NCBI GenBank assembly: GCA_036850595.1
Contig: CM072170.1
Span: 12,182,303 to 12,246,302 of the forward strand
DNA: 64,000 nt
Origin: Rhyacichthys aspro
Taxonomy: Eukaryota; Chordata; Actinopteri; Gobiiformes; Rhyacichthyidae
Direction of reading: 5' to 3'
Below are positions 1 to 14,699 of this stretch, piece after piece. The translations under genes and the position numbers were made by a program. The stretch's first letter is position 1. The number at the start of each line of letters is the position of its first letter. The notes under the pieces are model-generated. The model saw only the letters and a program-made list of their open reading frames with translations. It searched no databases and was not told where the DNA came from.

Positions 1-594
1 CTCCAGACAAGAGTCCCCAAAATGCACCATAGCTGTTCACATGCTCTAAAAAGGCGAACTGTGAAGAGTAAAATTGCAATAAGCACTTTTGCCACCAGAA
101 ATCACCCATTTTCACACACTGAGTCCATCCTTCAGGGCCCCTAGTGACATGCCTGGGTCACTGTGATGTGAGAACGTCCTCAGTAGACGCTATGCAGTGA
201 GCTTATGACGCGAGCGCCGTGCATCTGGAGCTGAAGCTCTGCAGCTGTCTGAACTTCACTTTCCACTGTTAGGTTAAGTCTCTTACATGTTCGAAAAATT
301 GCAGTATGAATATTAGTAGAAAAATCACTGTGACGGCGAAGGAGTCTGCTCATTTGTCCGTCAGCTTCATGTTAGCTCGGTCAAGCGTTGGTCTTAACCT
401 GCTTCTCAGTAAAACCAACTGGACTCGTGAACATGAACATAACCCTGATTACATCCCGGTAGAATGTGTGAGAAGAGCTTAAAAAGATGGTGAACGCTGC
501 TGCTGTGGAGTTGAGGTATTTCTGTCAAAGTCTGATAAAGGATCAGCATTCAGTTTTTTTGGCAGAACTGTAATTGTATTTTTATGAGTAAAAC

Positions 595-760
595 GTACTA
601 TGATACTATCATACTGGGATATTTTACCACAAAATGAATCACAAAATGTTTCTTACTGTTTATACTGGTATATATTGCAAATTATTCTTTATTGCAATAT
701 CATAAAATGCAATATCTGTATCACAATAAATGACTTTTATTACAATACTGTTTTTTGAAA
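595..760. repeat. AT-rich repeat-like segment
   Basis: It is rich in repeated TTGCAATAT, TATATTGCAA and ATCACAATAAA motifs, similar in style to interspersed fish repeats with TATTGCAATA cores. No termini could be defined. Confidence 0.3.
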
Positions 761-1630
761 GGAATGTAAGCTGTAAGGTGGCCAGTTAAAGAGAATCACA
801 GCCACACAGTGGGAGCACGAATGAGGAGAGTGGGGCTTGCTCAAAAATGTGGGATTTCTCCTGTTGACCAAATAAGTACTTATTAAAAGAGAATTTTTTG
901 TGCCCCGCTGAGCTGCCGATAAGGAGCCAGGAGCGAGAGGCGGTAGAAATAGAACATGTCCATATAGAGATGGCGCGGCAGAGAGAGGGAGCAGCAAGGG
1001 GCCAGGGGTTAACTGCTTCCCCAGAATGTGAGCTTTCCACTGGAAGTGAGGGTCCCTCCTGACTGACATTGCTCCAGGAGCTACTGCGAGCCTGATTGAG
1101 CGCAGGCGGCTCAGCTTGTGCCCGACAAATTACAGCCTACGCTTTCCAAATTACCAAATTGCTTCCACGTTCAAGTGCCGTGTTTACCAATGGTTGATAA
1201 GGCTAATGATATGACAGTTGGACATTTTTATTTTTTTGGTTGTTGGAGACTGTTCCAAGTGTTGGGAAGTAGGGGATGGGCTTTCAATGCAGTGACTGAC
1301 AGGAAATGAGAGAAAAAGCCCAGACGCGCAGAGCAAAAACCTGTCTTGACAAACAAAAACAGCCCACAGATGTTGCTCCTCGCTGACACCACTGGTCGCC
1401 ATGGCAACCCTGCTGGCCAGTAATAGCCTGGAGCTGGCCTGGCTGCAGCGGCGTCACGCATAGAAGCAGACACACACATATGAAAGCACATCGGAGTCTG
1501 AATGGGATCCCAGAAGTGTATTTATAGAGACTGTGTAGCCCACCCGACCCCGGAGTCGCCTCCAGGCCTCAGCACACAACAGACATCTTTTAAACAGAGT
1601 GCATCCAGCCCCGTCATTAAAAGCCCTGAC

Positions 1631-1652
1631 CACACACACACTCACACACACA
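1631..1652. repeat. CA microsatellite, interrupted
   Basis: CACACACACA, then CTCACACACACA. Confidence 0.9.
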
Positions 1653-4600
1653 TCCGTGAAAACAGATCCAGCAAGTACCTCGAGTGGAGTAAACAAGCCC
1701 TGTAATTGGCGATAACAGATAGTCGGGAATTATACATTAGCCCTGCCTTGTGTTGTTTCCTCCTGCTGCAAAAACACTGGCCGACCTGTTGGATGTGTGC
1801 TTTTGATGGCATCAGCACTAAGAGCCTTCTGTTGAAGTAAATATTTTTCATACCTCACATTCAAACACAATGTCCAGTCTGAGTCTTTCAGTAATCTGAT
1901 GATGTCTTCGTATGACACAACATTATGGAAGAAGAAAAAAGTGAAGAAAAAATGATAAGCTCACCTTTCACACTTTAATAGCGAAGACTAAGGTATATGA
2001 CGCTTATAAATGTTAGTAGAAAGAGTAAAAGTCTATAAATATTTTACTTCATTAGGAGATTACAGTGAGGGCCATGCAATAATGGAAACACTCAACAACA
2101 ACAAAAACAAAGCTAGTAATCACATTACATTATGTTGAGAAATGAAAGCAATTTTCCCAATGCCAAGCAGCAGGTGCACATTATGATGACAACGCTGAAA
2201 TATTACAGGCTTCCTTCTACCAGTTGAATTTTCTCTAAATGCAATTACACTATCGCCGGCTGAAATCTACCCTATTAGAGTACAAACAGAGGATTTCATT
2301 AAAGTGCCATGTGAGCTCAGTGAGAAGCATGGCTCTAAAATGCTTTAGGTTGAATTCAGCTGCACTGAACTGACGAGCGACAGGTGTGAGGCTGCAGTTT
2401 GCTGATACCATTTCGATTATACTTTGGTCTCTACAGCTGCTCGGTCGCTGGACAGAAAACAATACAACTGTGAGGTTAAAAGATGTAACGGTACTTACCA
2501 GGCGCCAGACGGAGGGATGAAAACTGAGGGGAGGGGGATTACTGGAGGACAGCACTTGACCGCTCTAAAAAGGGAAACAAATGAAAAAATATGATTAGTA
2601 TTTGCAAATATCCAGTGTGCTGCTGACTCCATGACTCAGCGTTTTCCTATAAACATACAGTTATATTACAGATGCTGGAGGAGCCTTCAGGGAAGACAAT
2701 AAGATGAGCACTCACGCTGACATATGTGCAAACCGCACACAAAGGGCTGTAATGTGACTCCCTCACTCATCCCATTTGACTTGTGCAGAATTTTAATCAT
2801 TCCTCTGGCTTCTGCTAAAGCAGCCTTTAATGGGAAGTGCTTTCCCATAAGAAAGGCAGCGTTCGTCAGAAAGAGTGCTGGAAATGAGCTGGCAAATTAG
2901 TCAAATGGCACCACCTCCGCATCTGCTGAGAATGTCGAAGAGAAGCGGTGTGCTAAAAGCTAAAAGCTCAAAATGTACACAGTGGGCTACAGAAAAGGCA
3001 ACATCCTGGACTAAAAGCACAGGTGGAAAAAGGGATAATCCTCCATTTGACGAAGCAGATTATATTTTTAAAGACAAGACGAATTTCCACACATTTCCTG
3101 TTTTCAGCGATGACTGCAGTTTGATTTGTGTCTGTCTTCACCTTGTCATTGCAGCTCTGTCTAGCACTGGACAGGAACCGCAGCGATAATGCTTCTTTAT
3201 ACAATCACTTTGTAGAATAAACTCTGCCAGATAAGCTCGGACCAGAGCAGGAAAAAATTCTGCAACAGAATGAGGAAAAATCGCAGGGCAGCACAATTTA
3301 TCTACATCTGGGATAATCCGGCCTTATTAATGTTGGTTTTTAAAAGCTCTGTAAAAATGTATCCTGTCACAGTCCGTTTGGTTCCATTATAAAAGGGATC
3401 TGTCTTATCACTGTGTGATATAAAAAAAAGTGTATTAAATTCATTTATTAGTACTCCTTATTCTTCAACCCTAATAATGACCCTATGAAAAATGTAACCC
3501 TTTGTATATATTGAGCTTCTAAAACAATAAAACAGTGGTAGTAAAACTATATTAGCATGACAGCATGTGTAAATGTGTTATAAAAAAAATGTTGCATTGG
3601 TCAAAACACTTCAAAATAACACTTTGTATCTGTATATCGAAAATGAGACATATTAGCCTCCATATAACCATAATCTAGATGTATTATGTTTCTAAGTTTA
3701 AAGTGAACTGGTCATCTGATGTACTTCCACTAGGTTTGTTCATAGACAACAGAATGTCCCTGTAGGGTTACCGTAGGTGTGGAATGGACTCAGCAATTTC
3801 TCCACAGCCCACTTTTAATCAATCACAACAACATTTACTTGTTCTAATTATCTTTGGAACGAGGATAGCCACAAGCTCAGGATCAGAATCTATTGAAAGA
3901 GATGCTCTTCAGCCAAACAACAGATTTCTGAATTCTACATATTGTATTGTCTAAAAAGAATGGCCTTGATATTTCAGAGACAGGATGATGTCATTCTATT
4001 GTCAAATGAGATGTGTTCAGATGTGTTCGTATCGACACAAATACGACATTCTCTTGTTTTTCATCGCTCTTGACCTTGTTGCCTACAGCTTATTGAAGAG
4101 CACCACTCCAAACAACAAAGCCCTTTTGTGAGTGTACGATCATCAAGCGAGCAAAATGAACAAACTCTGCCTCACAGCTAGAGCTAAACTAGTAATATGA
4201 AAAACAGCAAGAGGCGCAATCAAATTAATTACCGGGAAAGAGCATTAGGGCATTTAGCTGAAACAACCAGGACCGGTTAAAAGACTTCTACTGAAAGTAA
4301 CAAGGCCAAGCTAATATTTCTTCAACATGTGACAGTCGGCTAATCAGTATTGACCGCTCTACATCAGCCATCTGTTACGGGAACCTCGTGACACAAATGA
4401 TCGAATCACGTATGTTTACCTGAAGTCTCCTTTCTAGAGAATATGTGAAGAGGCTGAGTCTATTTTTAGAGGATGCTATTCCGAGTAACATCCAGCGGTG
4501 CAGTAATAATTCCTTTGATTAGGGCAACAGGTAAGAGGCTGGTAATCTCACCCCCGGCTGCTACAGGATTTATACGGTGTAAACAGTGGCAGCTCCGGCG

Positions 4601-7600
4601 TCATCACTCAGCCAATGACAGCTCGGCATGGGAAACACGCAGGGGAGCTGAGTGAAAGGACAACTCTGTTAACGCAGCCAACACACACTCATAAATGTAG
4701 CTGTGGCTCGGTGGCTCCCACAGGTATGGAAAGATGGGATATGGCTGGGGGAGCGACATTACCCGTGTTACCTGAGATAGCCTTATCTAAAAATAACTGT
4801 CATGAAGAAGGCAGGGGATGTGGTTATAAAACAAACCCACGCAGCAACAACGGCTTAAGCTGCACTAAAATTATTAGATACACCAAAAGAATGACTTCAA
4901 CATATGTCCTCACCTTAGGAAATCCACCCAAACGCTCACCGAGGCACAATGCTCCATGGGAGACTTAATCTTAACAGAGAACAGCACCTGTCCCCCATAC
5001 AAAGCATCTTTTTCACCAGCTACTTTCCTTTTCTATAATGCTCCTACTGAAAATCACATTAAAGGGACATCAACAAGTCCCTAAGCAGCCTGAGAAAACC
5101 CTGCCCCCTGTTTATTACACAGCTGTGTCCCACAAGGCAGCGTGCTTTCTGAGAAGGTCGAAACAGGGTCAAACAGAAAATCAAGTGTTGATTCTGCAGG
5201 CTAAGAGGCGCATATAAAAATAAAGGAAGGTGGTTACTCTAAAAGACCTGGAGGCACACCTTATGAACTCCGTCTGAGTGGAACTGCAGACATGAAACGG
5301 CACTCTCTTCCCGCAGCCGGCTCGGAACGACGTGGGTGAAATTGAAATGGGAGGTAAAGACAAAAGGCGAGGAGTCCCTAGAGATGCAGAGAACTATGGA
5401 GGAAGTGAGCCAGCCAGACAACGAAAGAGATGCACAGGCTCTAAAATTTCACATACACTTTGACTTTTCATTTTCTTTTTCTATTCTCCGTGATGCTGTC
5501 AGGATCAAGTTCCCGGAGGGGCCCGCGGCGAGAGAAAGAACAAGGAAGCGAGAGTCAAATAAAGGCTACTTAGTGAGTCAGACGGAGAACAGAGAACATC
5601 GCTCCTTGTACCTTGGAGAGTGACGGACGACTGTCTTCGGCACGGACTAAATGAGGTCTGGGCCTTTCAGTGCGCACATGCGGTGAGAGCACTTGTCCCT
5701 TCTCACAATGCGCCGGCTAATTAGCAGATTACATTAGCGGTGATGGTCCAGGATCCAGGGCCACCGTCACAGGGACACGGTCTTTACTAGTGATGAGAGG
5801 AAGCCATTATGCAGCATCATTTGTGCCTATTATGACATGAGCCGCAGCACAAAGGAAACAAGCTTTGTCTGGCTTTTTGCTCTGGGTGGTACTTTGACTT
5901 TATGCTTTGATTCTGTAAATAGCTCAAAATGATACTTTTAACTCATCTGCCCAGAGCCTGAGGAAGGTCTCTATGTTCTAATATTAAATGGACCTGAGTA
6001 TTGTTCCTGCTTGTCTTTCCTGTAACTCAACTCTACATCGAGACAAGCCTGATTTAATCATGTATTCATGCATTATTAACAACGAGTACAAGAGCCTCTT
6101 ATACGGAAAACCCAAATTGTGATTTTGAATCTCAAATTATGCCACTGGCTTTCCATTTCTATTGGTCTAATTTGTAAGTGTCTGCACAGCAGTTAACTGG
6201 AGATACCAATAAAGATAAGTAGGAGAAAATACTTTAATTTCAGTATAACTGATGAAAACAATCAATCTGATCTAATGTGTAATTGACTTCTTTTCATTTG
6301 GGCTTTTCCCTTCAGGGCTCTCCACAGCTCCTCATTATTAATTCACATATTTGATTTGGCAACTTTTTACACCAGATGCCCTTCATGACGCAACTCTCTT
6401 CATTTATCTTGGCTTGGGTTCAGCACAGACTTGGCTCGTGACCCCTGGTGGATAAACACAACAAATGTGCATAGACATGATTAACACAGTTTGTTTAAGC
6501 TGTCTTTATTAATGAACGCCAAAGGAGGATATAGGATATAGATCCTTGTAGTGTTTGTAAGTAAGCAAATCATTTTACACTTTAAATCAAAAGAGCGTTA
6601 GCCACCAAAGCATAAACAAGATGGTTTTGGCAACTGGCTAACAATGTGTGTGCTGTCAATGAGTGGCTAGAGAGCATTAGCGTGGCTCAATACTTAGCTG
6701 CATTATTTATCTGAACTTTATTGTATATCAGATAAAAGATACGTTCTAGGACCTAGAGTCATATATAGATGGTTTTAGGACTTGTGTCTGATGAGAATAG
6801 CATTCACATGTATACGGGGGCAAAGCAAGAATATGTTAATGCCATAGCTAATTAGGATTTTTGCTCCATTTGGCTAATAGTAAACAACAAATCAGCTTAT
6901 TTAAATAAAACTGAAATCTATCTATTTAGTGCTTTAAAAATGTCTTCCATCCAAAAGGGACATGTCTGGATGTTGCACTTCTGTAAACTTCCATCCACAT
7001 CCACAGCTTGTTATGATACGTGTCTGATGAATGTATGCGTTAGGCTTAGAGGTTTGTTTAAGTGACATGCACTAAGTGGCTCATGTGAAAAGGCCAGGGG
7101 GGCTTTGGCAAATAACTGCTGCTGGTCCACGAAATCCGGAAATCCATGTGAGGGAACTTTCCCCCCTCTGCACTGCTCTGTTTATGCTCGGGACAAAATT
7201 TGTTTGTTTCCCTCCATCTGTGAGTTCTGGAAATGCTGTTAACTTGGAGAGCGCTTGGCAACAACACAATTTAAAACCACTTTGTCTTTCAATATACAAA
7301 ATCAAACAGACATAAATTGGGATTACATTAAGTACTGTAGTAATCTAAATCACGGGAGTCAATGATAAATAAAGTGTGCCACGCGGTGGATTCTACACAT
7401 AGTGAGCTCAGCTGTTCAACGTTACATAATGGCTCGGACTTGTTATCTCGTACAGTAGTGGGCTGATTAAAGATGCTCCTCTGGCATATATTGTACACAC
7501 ACACGCTCCTTACTCAGACAAGGGCCGCGCCGTGGAAAGAGGAAGAGGCAACATTCCTGCTGTTTATCTAGTCATCTGATCTGTCCGCCGAGTCATGTGT

Positions 7601-10404
7601 CGGGGTTGTGTTAGAGGCTTTGCAGTGTGCTTAAGTCTAACCCTCACTTGAGGTAATGCTATTTTTATTGCCTGCTAAAGTGTTATAGTACGCGCGCTGT
7701 AGACGTACTGAACCCAAAGTTTTTATTTCGATTTTCCGCTTAACGCAAAAAAACCCCACCAACCTGAACTGTCCAAACTTGAAAACAGGTGTTCGTCTGA
7801 AAGTTAAATATTTGTAGGGTGTCCTGTTTCCTCCCTCAAATATTGACAGTGTGATGTGTCCTAATGATTTTGCTGACTTCAACCAATCCTTGTGTTGTGA
7901 AAGCCTTAATCTCTGTTAACGGGCTGCCTGGTTAATAATAGCTATCCTGAGGAGGATGGGACAATATCACGTTCTGCATTCTGGAACGAAGGTCGACAGT
8001 TTAATTGGAAGTGCGAATTGCGTTCACATGCAACCCCACAGTGGATTGAGCCGCGGGTAAAGTGAACGTGAACACGGTAAAGCATTCACGAGGAGAGGGG
8101 AGGCGGGCGCGTAATAGCTTTCCCGCTCGGCTCCTATGTATTTTTAGAGCCACACGTGTCGCCAGGCTTTACTTATTATCATCAGCAAGTGTTGTTTTTA
8201 CTCCTCAACACCACATTTACACGGATCAGGATTCTCTCCCACTGCCGCTGACACTGAAGAGCCAGGCTAATGCTGCCAATTTTTTTTTTTTGTTAAGAAA
8301 GAGTAAATATTGACTCGATGACAGTAGCTCCCATCTGTTGGTGTTAGCAGCTCGCTCTCTCAGAGTCCCTGCTGCCGGCTCAGAGTCTGCAGAGAATAGC
8401 CCTGTCATTACATTCAGCCAGCAGCCACGTTTACCCTTGGAGTGAAGACGATTGCTCTGTTCCTTTAAGCAGCAAATAGTGAGCGTGCATATTCATGTAC
8501 AGCGTGTGGAGCGGCTGGGGTCACACTTAGTGGTTTGGATCAGCTGTTCCTCTTCAAAAGGCTGACGATACTGTACAGACGGAGAAGAGTGATTCAGTAA
8601 TTTAGTGGTGCCTGCAGGTTACGATAATGAGTGCTTTTATTTAACATTTGACTTGGCTAACCACATTGGCTAATATTTAGATCTCATTAATACACCCTAA
8701 ATTCAGCCAAAGTACAAATCTTCTTTTCTGTTCGAGACAAAAAATAAGACATGAGTTGGATTTCAAGGGGATAGGATCAACGGACGCAGAATAAACTGCC
8801 TCTGGATGCAATTGGATACAAGCAATCTGAGAAATGAAGCACGGCATAGTGTCTACAACATTTTAGAGAAACAGTTATGATTGCCCTGAAGGGAAAGAAT
8901 ACTAGACCCATTTCCCTTGCCACAACAAGCTATGAACATACTAATGTAGCTGGGCTCTTAGCAAACAAAAACCACTGTTGGACTCCTCACTGTTGTGTGT
9001 GTTCACAGGATTATCAAGTCTTGCTCATCATAAATGAGACATTTCTTTGTTTTGGTTGGCTGATAATATTTAATGAGAATATAATAAAGCTGTAGACAAA
9101 CTGGTGAAATATTGTGAAACGATTTTTGTCTGGTTTCAAAAAACTGGAACTAAAGCAAGTTCCCTTTAGTAAATGACATGGATGGATATTTAAGTATAGT
9201 TGCTACATTACTGTATTTTTGAATTAAGTTAATATATTATCCTAGGTAGTGATATCTGTATTAAGTTTTCCATTAGGTCTTTTTAATATCACAGACTTCT
9301 CTGATACCCAATCTTAACAGAGCAAAATGATGTATTCTTTTCAATACCTACTTTATTGAGGCCTACTTTATTGAGACTCAAAAGTACTGTATTTGAAAGC
9401 AAGCAGCAGCACAATAGATAAAGGTCAACATAAAATAACACTGAATCCATAATGATACGATAAAGAAGTGGAGACAGTGTTTCTTCCTCTGCTTTATTCT
9501 AGCTTGGGAACCACTCAGAAGAGACACTAAGCGCGAGGGGCCGTCCTGATCAATCTCTCGGTGAGGACCAGTGACCCCCAAGCTTCCTGCGTGCTGTAAA
9601 CATATTCTATATTTACAAACTCTTGTCCTGGCCCATGTGGTAATGGTGTATTCTAGCAACATCCAAAAATGGGCAAAAATTGATGGCGCACAGTGGGAAG
9701 AGGGGGTAAAAATATATAATGTGGACAACAAATCACTTCAGAGTACAGCTTTTTAAATATTAGGACACTGAGAATGTATGGTCAGTGGCTGCTTGGAATA
9801 ACAAGGCTGCTCCATTCACAATCTATTATGTTGCAATTGTCAATGGGAGACAAGACTGCATCTACAAAAATGGGATGCCCCAGTTATGTTTGAACTTCTA
9901 CTGACTTTGTAACAAGGACAACATAACAGTGCAAGAAAATAGCTGTTGTAAAATGTAAGCCATTTAAAAGAACTTGGGATGGGTCAGTGTTTTGTAAATG
10001 TCGTTTTGAAAGAAAGATCTGTTTGTATACCTAATGTTCGCCCTCAGAAAAAGACCAGAGCGATGCCACAGAGGCTAAACATGCTGCTGTAAATAAAGCC
10101 AGTTGAAATCTGACATTTAAAACATTGAACTATTCCAATCCAGTGTCCATTTAACTGTGTCTATAGATGATACTTCCATCACATGTTAAGAGATGGCCCA
10201 TATTAAGGTTAAATTGGTCAAAGTGACAAAGTATGTAAATACCCTCTATAAAATACTCACTTGTACTAATAGTTTTTTACAATATAAGTTTTAGATGGTT
10301 TGTTTGTTGTTATCAAAAGCTTTTAGTTATATTGGTGTGTTCCAAAAGATGAAGCTCAACACCACAGTCTGTTGACAAGATGGCAACTATAGTTTGTTGA
10401 TGTA

Positions 10405-10735
10405 GTGCTCGAAACTGGTCTTGGTCCAGTTTTAAAACCATATTTCACAGGTCTCGATCTTGTCTTAAACTCAAACTCCTTTTTACTCTTGGTCTCGGAG
10501 ATCAAGACCAACCAAGACCACAAATGAAACCTCTATCATTTTATCTTTATTATTGAAAATAAATCCCTCTAACTTGCTCTAATTCTAACTTTATGGACTT
10601 CAGGTGTCTATTCCAGTTGTTGTTTTCAGTCTTGCCCTGACACAGTCTTCGTCTCGACTCAGTCTCAATCCCTAAAATCTTAGTCTTGACTCTCAATACA
10701 TTCTGTATCGGACATAACTTAGTGTTGGTCAATGA
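10405..10735. repeat. Dispersed repeat rich in GGTCTTGG/GTCTCGACT units
   Basis: It shows many variants of CTTGGTC, TCTCGA and AGTCTTG, including the inverted pair TTGGTCT/AGACCAA around 10480-10520. Such strings are typical of a degraded teleost interspersed repeat. The family is not identified. Confidence 0.45.
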
Positions 10736-11402
10736 CAACAACACGGACAATTCTTACTCTTACAAAAACAAGAATCGAAAGAAAAAAACAAAGCGACAGT
10801 TTCGTCTCGAATAAGGCATGCCTTGTTGTCGTGATAAACATATTCCAAGAAGAAAGAATTCCAAATGTTGTACTTTTTTCCAAAAACAAAGCTAGCATTT
10901 ATTAGCAACAGCTGTTTCAGCTACACTCGACATACTGTATCTCCTACCAAACAGTCTACACTGCATTTAACACAAGCATGAACTACAAAAAAACAGTATA
11001 GCAGCAGTGTAGAGCTATATCTCTGGCCTCTTTAACTGCCATACATAACTACAAGCCCCTTCTGCACCTTTTACAAAATACTGGACTTTTGATTTAACAT
11101 TTATTCCTCTACAATTGCTTTGTAAACCTTAGTGCAGCCCGCCAGTTCATTTACAGTATTATAACACTCTCCCTCTATGACTGTTGTGTGCCATATGCTT
11201 GATTATTTCCTGAGGACAAACCTGGGATAATGAAAATGTATGTAATGCGCTGGGCCTGTAGAAAAATCAGGCTTTAACACCTCCCTGCAACACATGACAT
11301 CATTAATACAGATTACATCATTAATATAGAACATATTACAGTGGGGGCAATCACATCTCGGGCTGTTACTGTGCAGTTTGGCGTAAGAAGGGAGAGCAGG
11401 CC

Positions 11403-11420
11403 CAGCAGCAGCAGCAGCAG
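11403..11420. repeat. (CAG)6 triplet repeat
   Basis: Six CAG units in tandem in intergenic DNA. The surrounding frames on both strands give no recognisable protein. Confidence 0.9.
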
Positions 11421-12597
11421 GAGCCACGCACGCTGTTTATCAATGACCGACGTCTGGCTGTGGATCATTGCACGGGAGATACACTGAAAAATTAGGCCCT
11501 GTGCTTTCATCATTCAACGGGAATCTAATAAAATGGCTGTCATTTCCCGCCTCGCGCTCTCCACGGGAGTTGTTTTGCAAGGCAGGGCTTGTTTTTTGGA
11601 GCAGAAGCATCAGTATTCTTTAATGAGGCTTCGGGAATGATAGCAAAAAAATGGATGAAATCTAAACTATCTGCGCTTTACACTGGAGGAGGGGGAACTG
11701 TCATTCATCATGTTCTCGTTAATTCCCACACAAATGCATTCATGTTGATGCTAACAGAGAAGCTGACATGTTACCAAGACAGGTGTAAGTTAGCGAATGC
11801 CTTGGCATGATAATCATAAGGAAATATATCATGGTGTGGCAGTGTGACAACTCTAAATGTGTTTCTAGGTTAACGGAACATAAGCAAATCTTACATTCAA
11901 CAACAGTGTAAGTGGCACAAATGCACAAAACCAAAGAGGACCACCACCAGCTGAAACTACTTAATATTATTAGGATGACAGTCAGGGATTATTGATTTAT
12001 CGGCTAATTTAAGCTACATTTGAGCCGATTTAATCCCATGAGAGCAAAAAAGGTGGATTAGCCGATCAAAGCCAATCAATCAAAGCAATCAGCCATTTGC
12101 TTTTTGTAAAGTTTGCTACACCGCTGCGGATTGTAGATTAGAAATGAAATGATGAATCATGAAAGTGCGCAAAAGCAAAGCAAAATTGTTCTTGGTTTTC
12201 CAAAAACTGCAATGATAGTCTAACCAGATCAAGTCATTACTAAATATACAGTATACCATTCAATCTGATTTTTGATAGAGGAAACAGTTGCAGTGTTATG
12301 TTAAAAAGAGAAGCTTGGAATGCTTCAGTATTTCCCCTGAAGACCAGGAGGAAGTGTCTGGGGAGGGGGAAGTGTGTTGTAAAATGTGTCATTCGGTACT
12401 TCCTGGTGTGGTCTCTTCAGCTAATATTACAAAACAATATGTGAGAGTGTTAGTGATTGTTATCTAGTGACACTTTAACTTAAACCTGCGCCTACACTAC
12501 ACCACCAGTGTCACACTAGGGGACACACTGGTATAAAAAAATATACTAAGAAAAAAATACTGCTTGAATAGTAATGATATTATGGCCGGGATGTACA

Positions 12598-12752
12598 GTG
12601 CCAGAGTGGTTAGCACATCAGTGACTTCCTCCCACCATTTACATTGTCCTTAAAGTATGTAAGTGCTAGCTCTACGATTGACTGAATGTACTCTGGCTCA
12701 CGCCCAAAGTAGCTGTGATAGGGTCAAGCGGTAGAGGATGAGTGAATGAACA
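12598..12752 (+). repeat. Degraded teleost dispersed repeat, copy 1
   Basis: It begins AGAGTGGTTAGCACA, passes CGCCCAAAGTAGCTGTGATAG, and ends AAGCGGTAGAGGATGAGTGA, matching a widespread fish repeat of the form 'cgcccgaagtcagctgggataggctcc...aagcggtagaaaatgaatgaatg'. The same family occurs in reverse at 58896-59175. Confidence 0.65.
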
Positions 12753-14699
12753 TTATGGTATTCCATATACAGCGTTTTCCTAATGCTGTGCAGCCCTAGT
12801 ATAATCAGTGCCAGAAATATACATAAATGACAAGCTATTATTACATCTTAGTAGCAATTAATACATCTATCAAAACTGGGGACGAAGTTTATAAAGGGGA
12901 CAAATTTGTCTCTGAAAAACAAAGCCTTTCCTACCAGCTGGATACTCTCGCTTTAAAGTGGGACATAGCTAAATATGTAAACCCAAAAACTCACCAGATC
13001 AGCATCAACACTGTTCAGCGGGAGAAGCTCATGTCTTGACCTGCAGAGAAAAATATACATTACATAAGAAGGCTGGAGGTGGACTTATTTGGCCAAAACC
13101 TCGGTCTAGAGCAAGAAAGAGCCACCACATTGAGTTTAGTCGGCATGTCAGGTCGGTTATCTGCTGCCCTATAAATCCATTTATCTGTCTGCACTCCCAC
13201 GTTCGAGCGGCTCACTGTGACGTCCTAAAGCATCCCTGAGGATGACTGACAGCTCTTTTCAAGGCTGTGATGTTAAGGAACAGTGATAAAAAAAAAAAGA
13301 AAAAAGAAAAAACCTGATAGCCCCATCAAAACAAAAGCAGCTAACCGGAGACGGACGGAGTTAATCAAGGCAAGACCCTTATAATTAAAAGTAAAGAAAG
13401 AAGCGCCAAAGGAATAAATAAGAGACAGGGAATGGAAGCGTGCCAGCATTTTAAAAAAGAAACAGGGCGATGGAGATGTTCTGTAAACTGAAAACGCGAG
13501 GGAGGGATTCCTACACAAGTCTCTACTGACTAAACCTTTGACCTTAGTGCAATTGAATACATGGCTGAGTAAAACATACAAACAAAGAAGAAGGGATTTT
13601 CTCACTTCGATGTTTTTGGAAGCGACCCCAGAGATAAACTATTCCAAAGCATAACACTGTGAAAGACACTCACGGAACAGTTTATTTGACTTAGAGATTC
13701 TTCATTTGCCTCTCCTTCAAGGTTCAAGATGGAGTCACGCCTTCAAAAATAGACACATTGTAATTGAACTGCTCTCAAATTACTGGTATAGCTCATGATT
13801 TCAGCTTTAACATAACATTCATCTGCTTCTCAACACTTAACACGACGCTTTGGTCCAAAAAAGGGGAACAATAAAAACACCTGTACGCCTCAGTTAGCCT
13901 TTAAGCTTCTTAGTCGACCTCTGCTCCACTGTGTGTTTAAGCCACACAAGTAAGAGATTGTCATTGTGTGAGGGAGGGTACTGTTTGTCTCTGTAATCAC
14001 CTGCGAGGCGTTCACGCGGCAGTGTCAACAAGCCACCGCCGAATTTGTTTTTTCTACATAATGGTCATGATCTGTCACGAGCAGCAGTGGACACGTCTTA
14101 CTGTAAAGCGTTTGATTTCAAGGTAATATTTCACTAGCCTCTGTCTGTTTGAGATTAGATAGCTACTGTAGAGACTGTGCTTCTGTTTGTATGCACACAG
14201 CAAAAAGAGAAGCAGGTTCAAAGCCGACATGAACAAATGCATCAACTCTTAAACTTGAAAAAAACTTTAAGCAAATAATAAAACATTGAAGGTTATCTGT
14301 TGTGCAAATTGGACATCTTGAACAAACAGGATCCAGCGCTTTAGGATGTGTGTGACACAACAGGATCTGAAGACCTGTTTTTATTCACATCACTCAGCCT
14401 CAATGCTGTAACCTTTATCTTCTATTGTTGCATTAAAAAAGAGGTTATTACCTAAAACCCTCCCCAAAATGGCACTGATTCGCCTTACAATCAATGTCAC
14501 CAAGCTACAATTTTACAGTTGATGCATTTGAAGACTAAAGACACCCTGAGGTCCACAAACTAAACACAGCTTCGATGGGAAAGCAGTACTTGATGGTGCT
14601 GACAGTAAATCAATGACATCTTGTTTGCATGACAGCAACTGCTCCACGTCCGTTCAGCTGGAACAGTAAAATACTCTTATTTACATGTAGAGGGAAAAA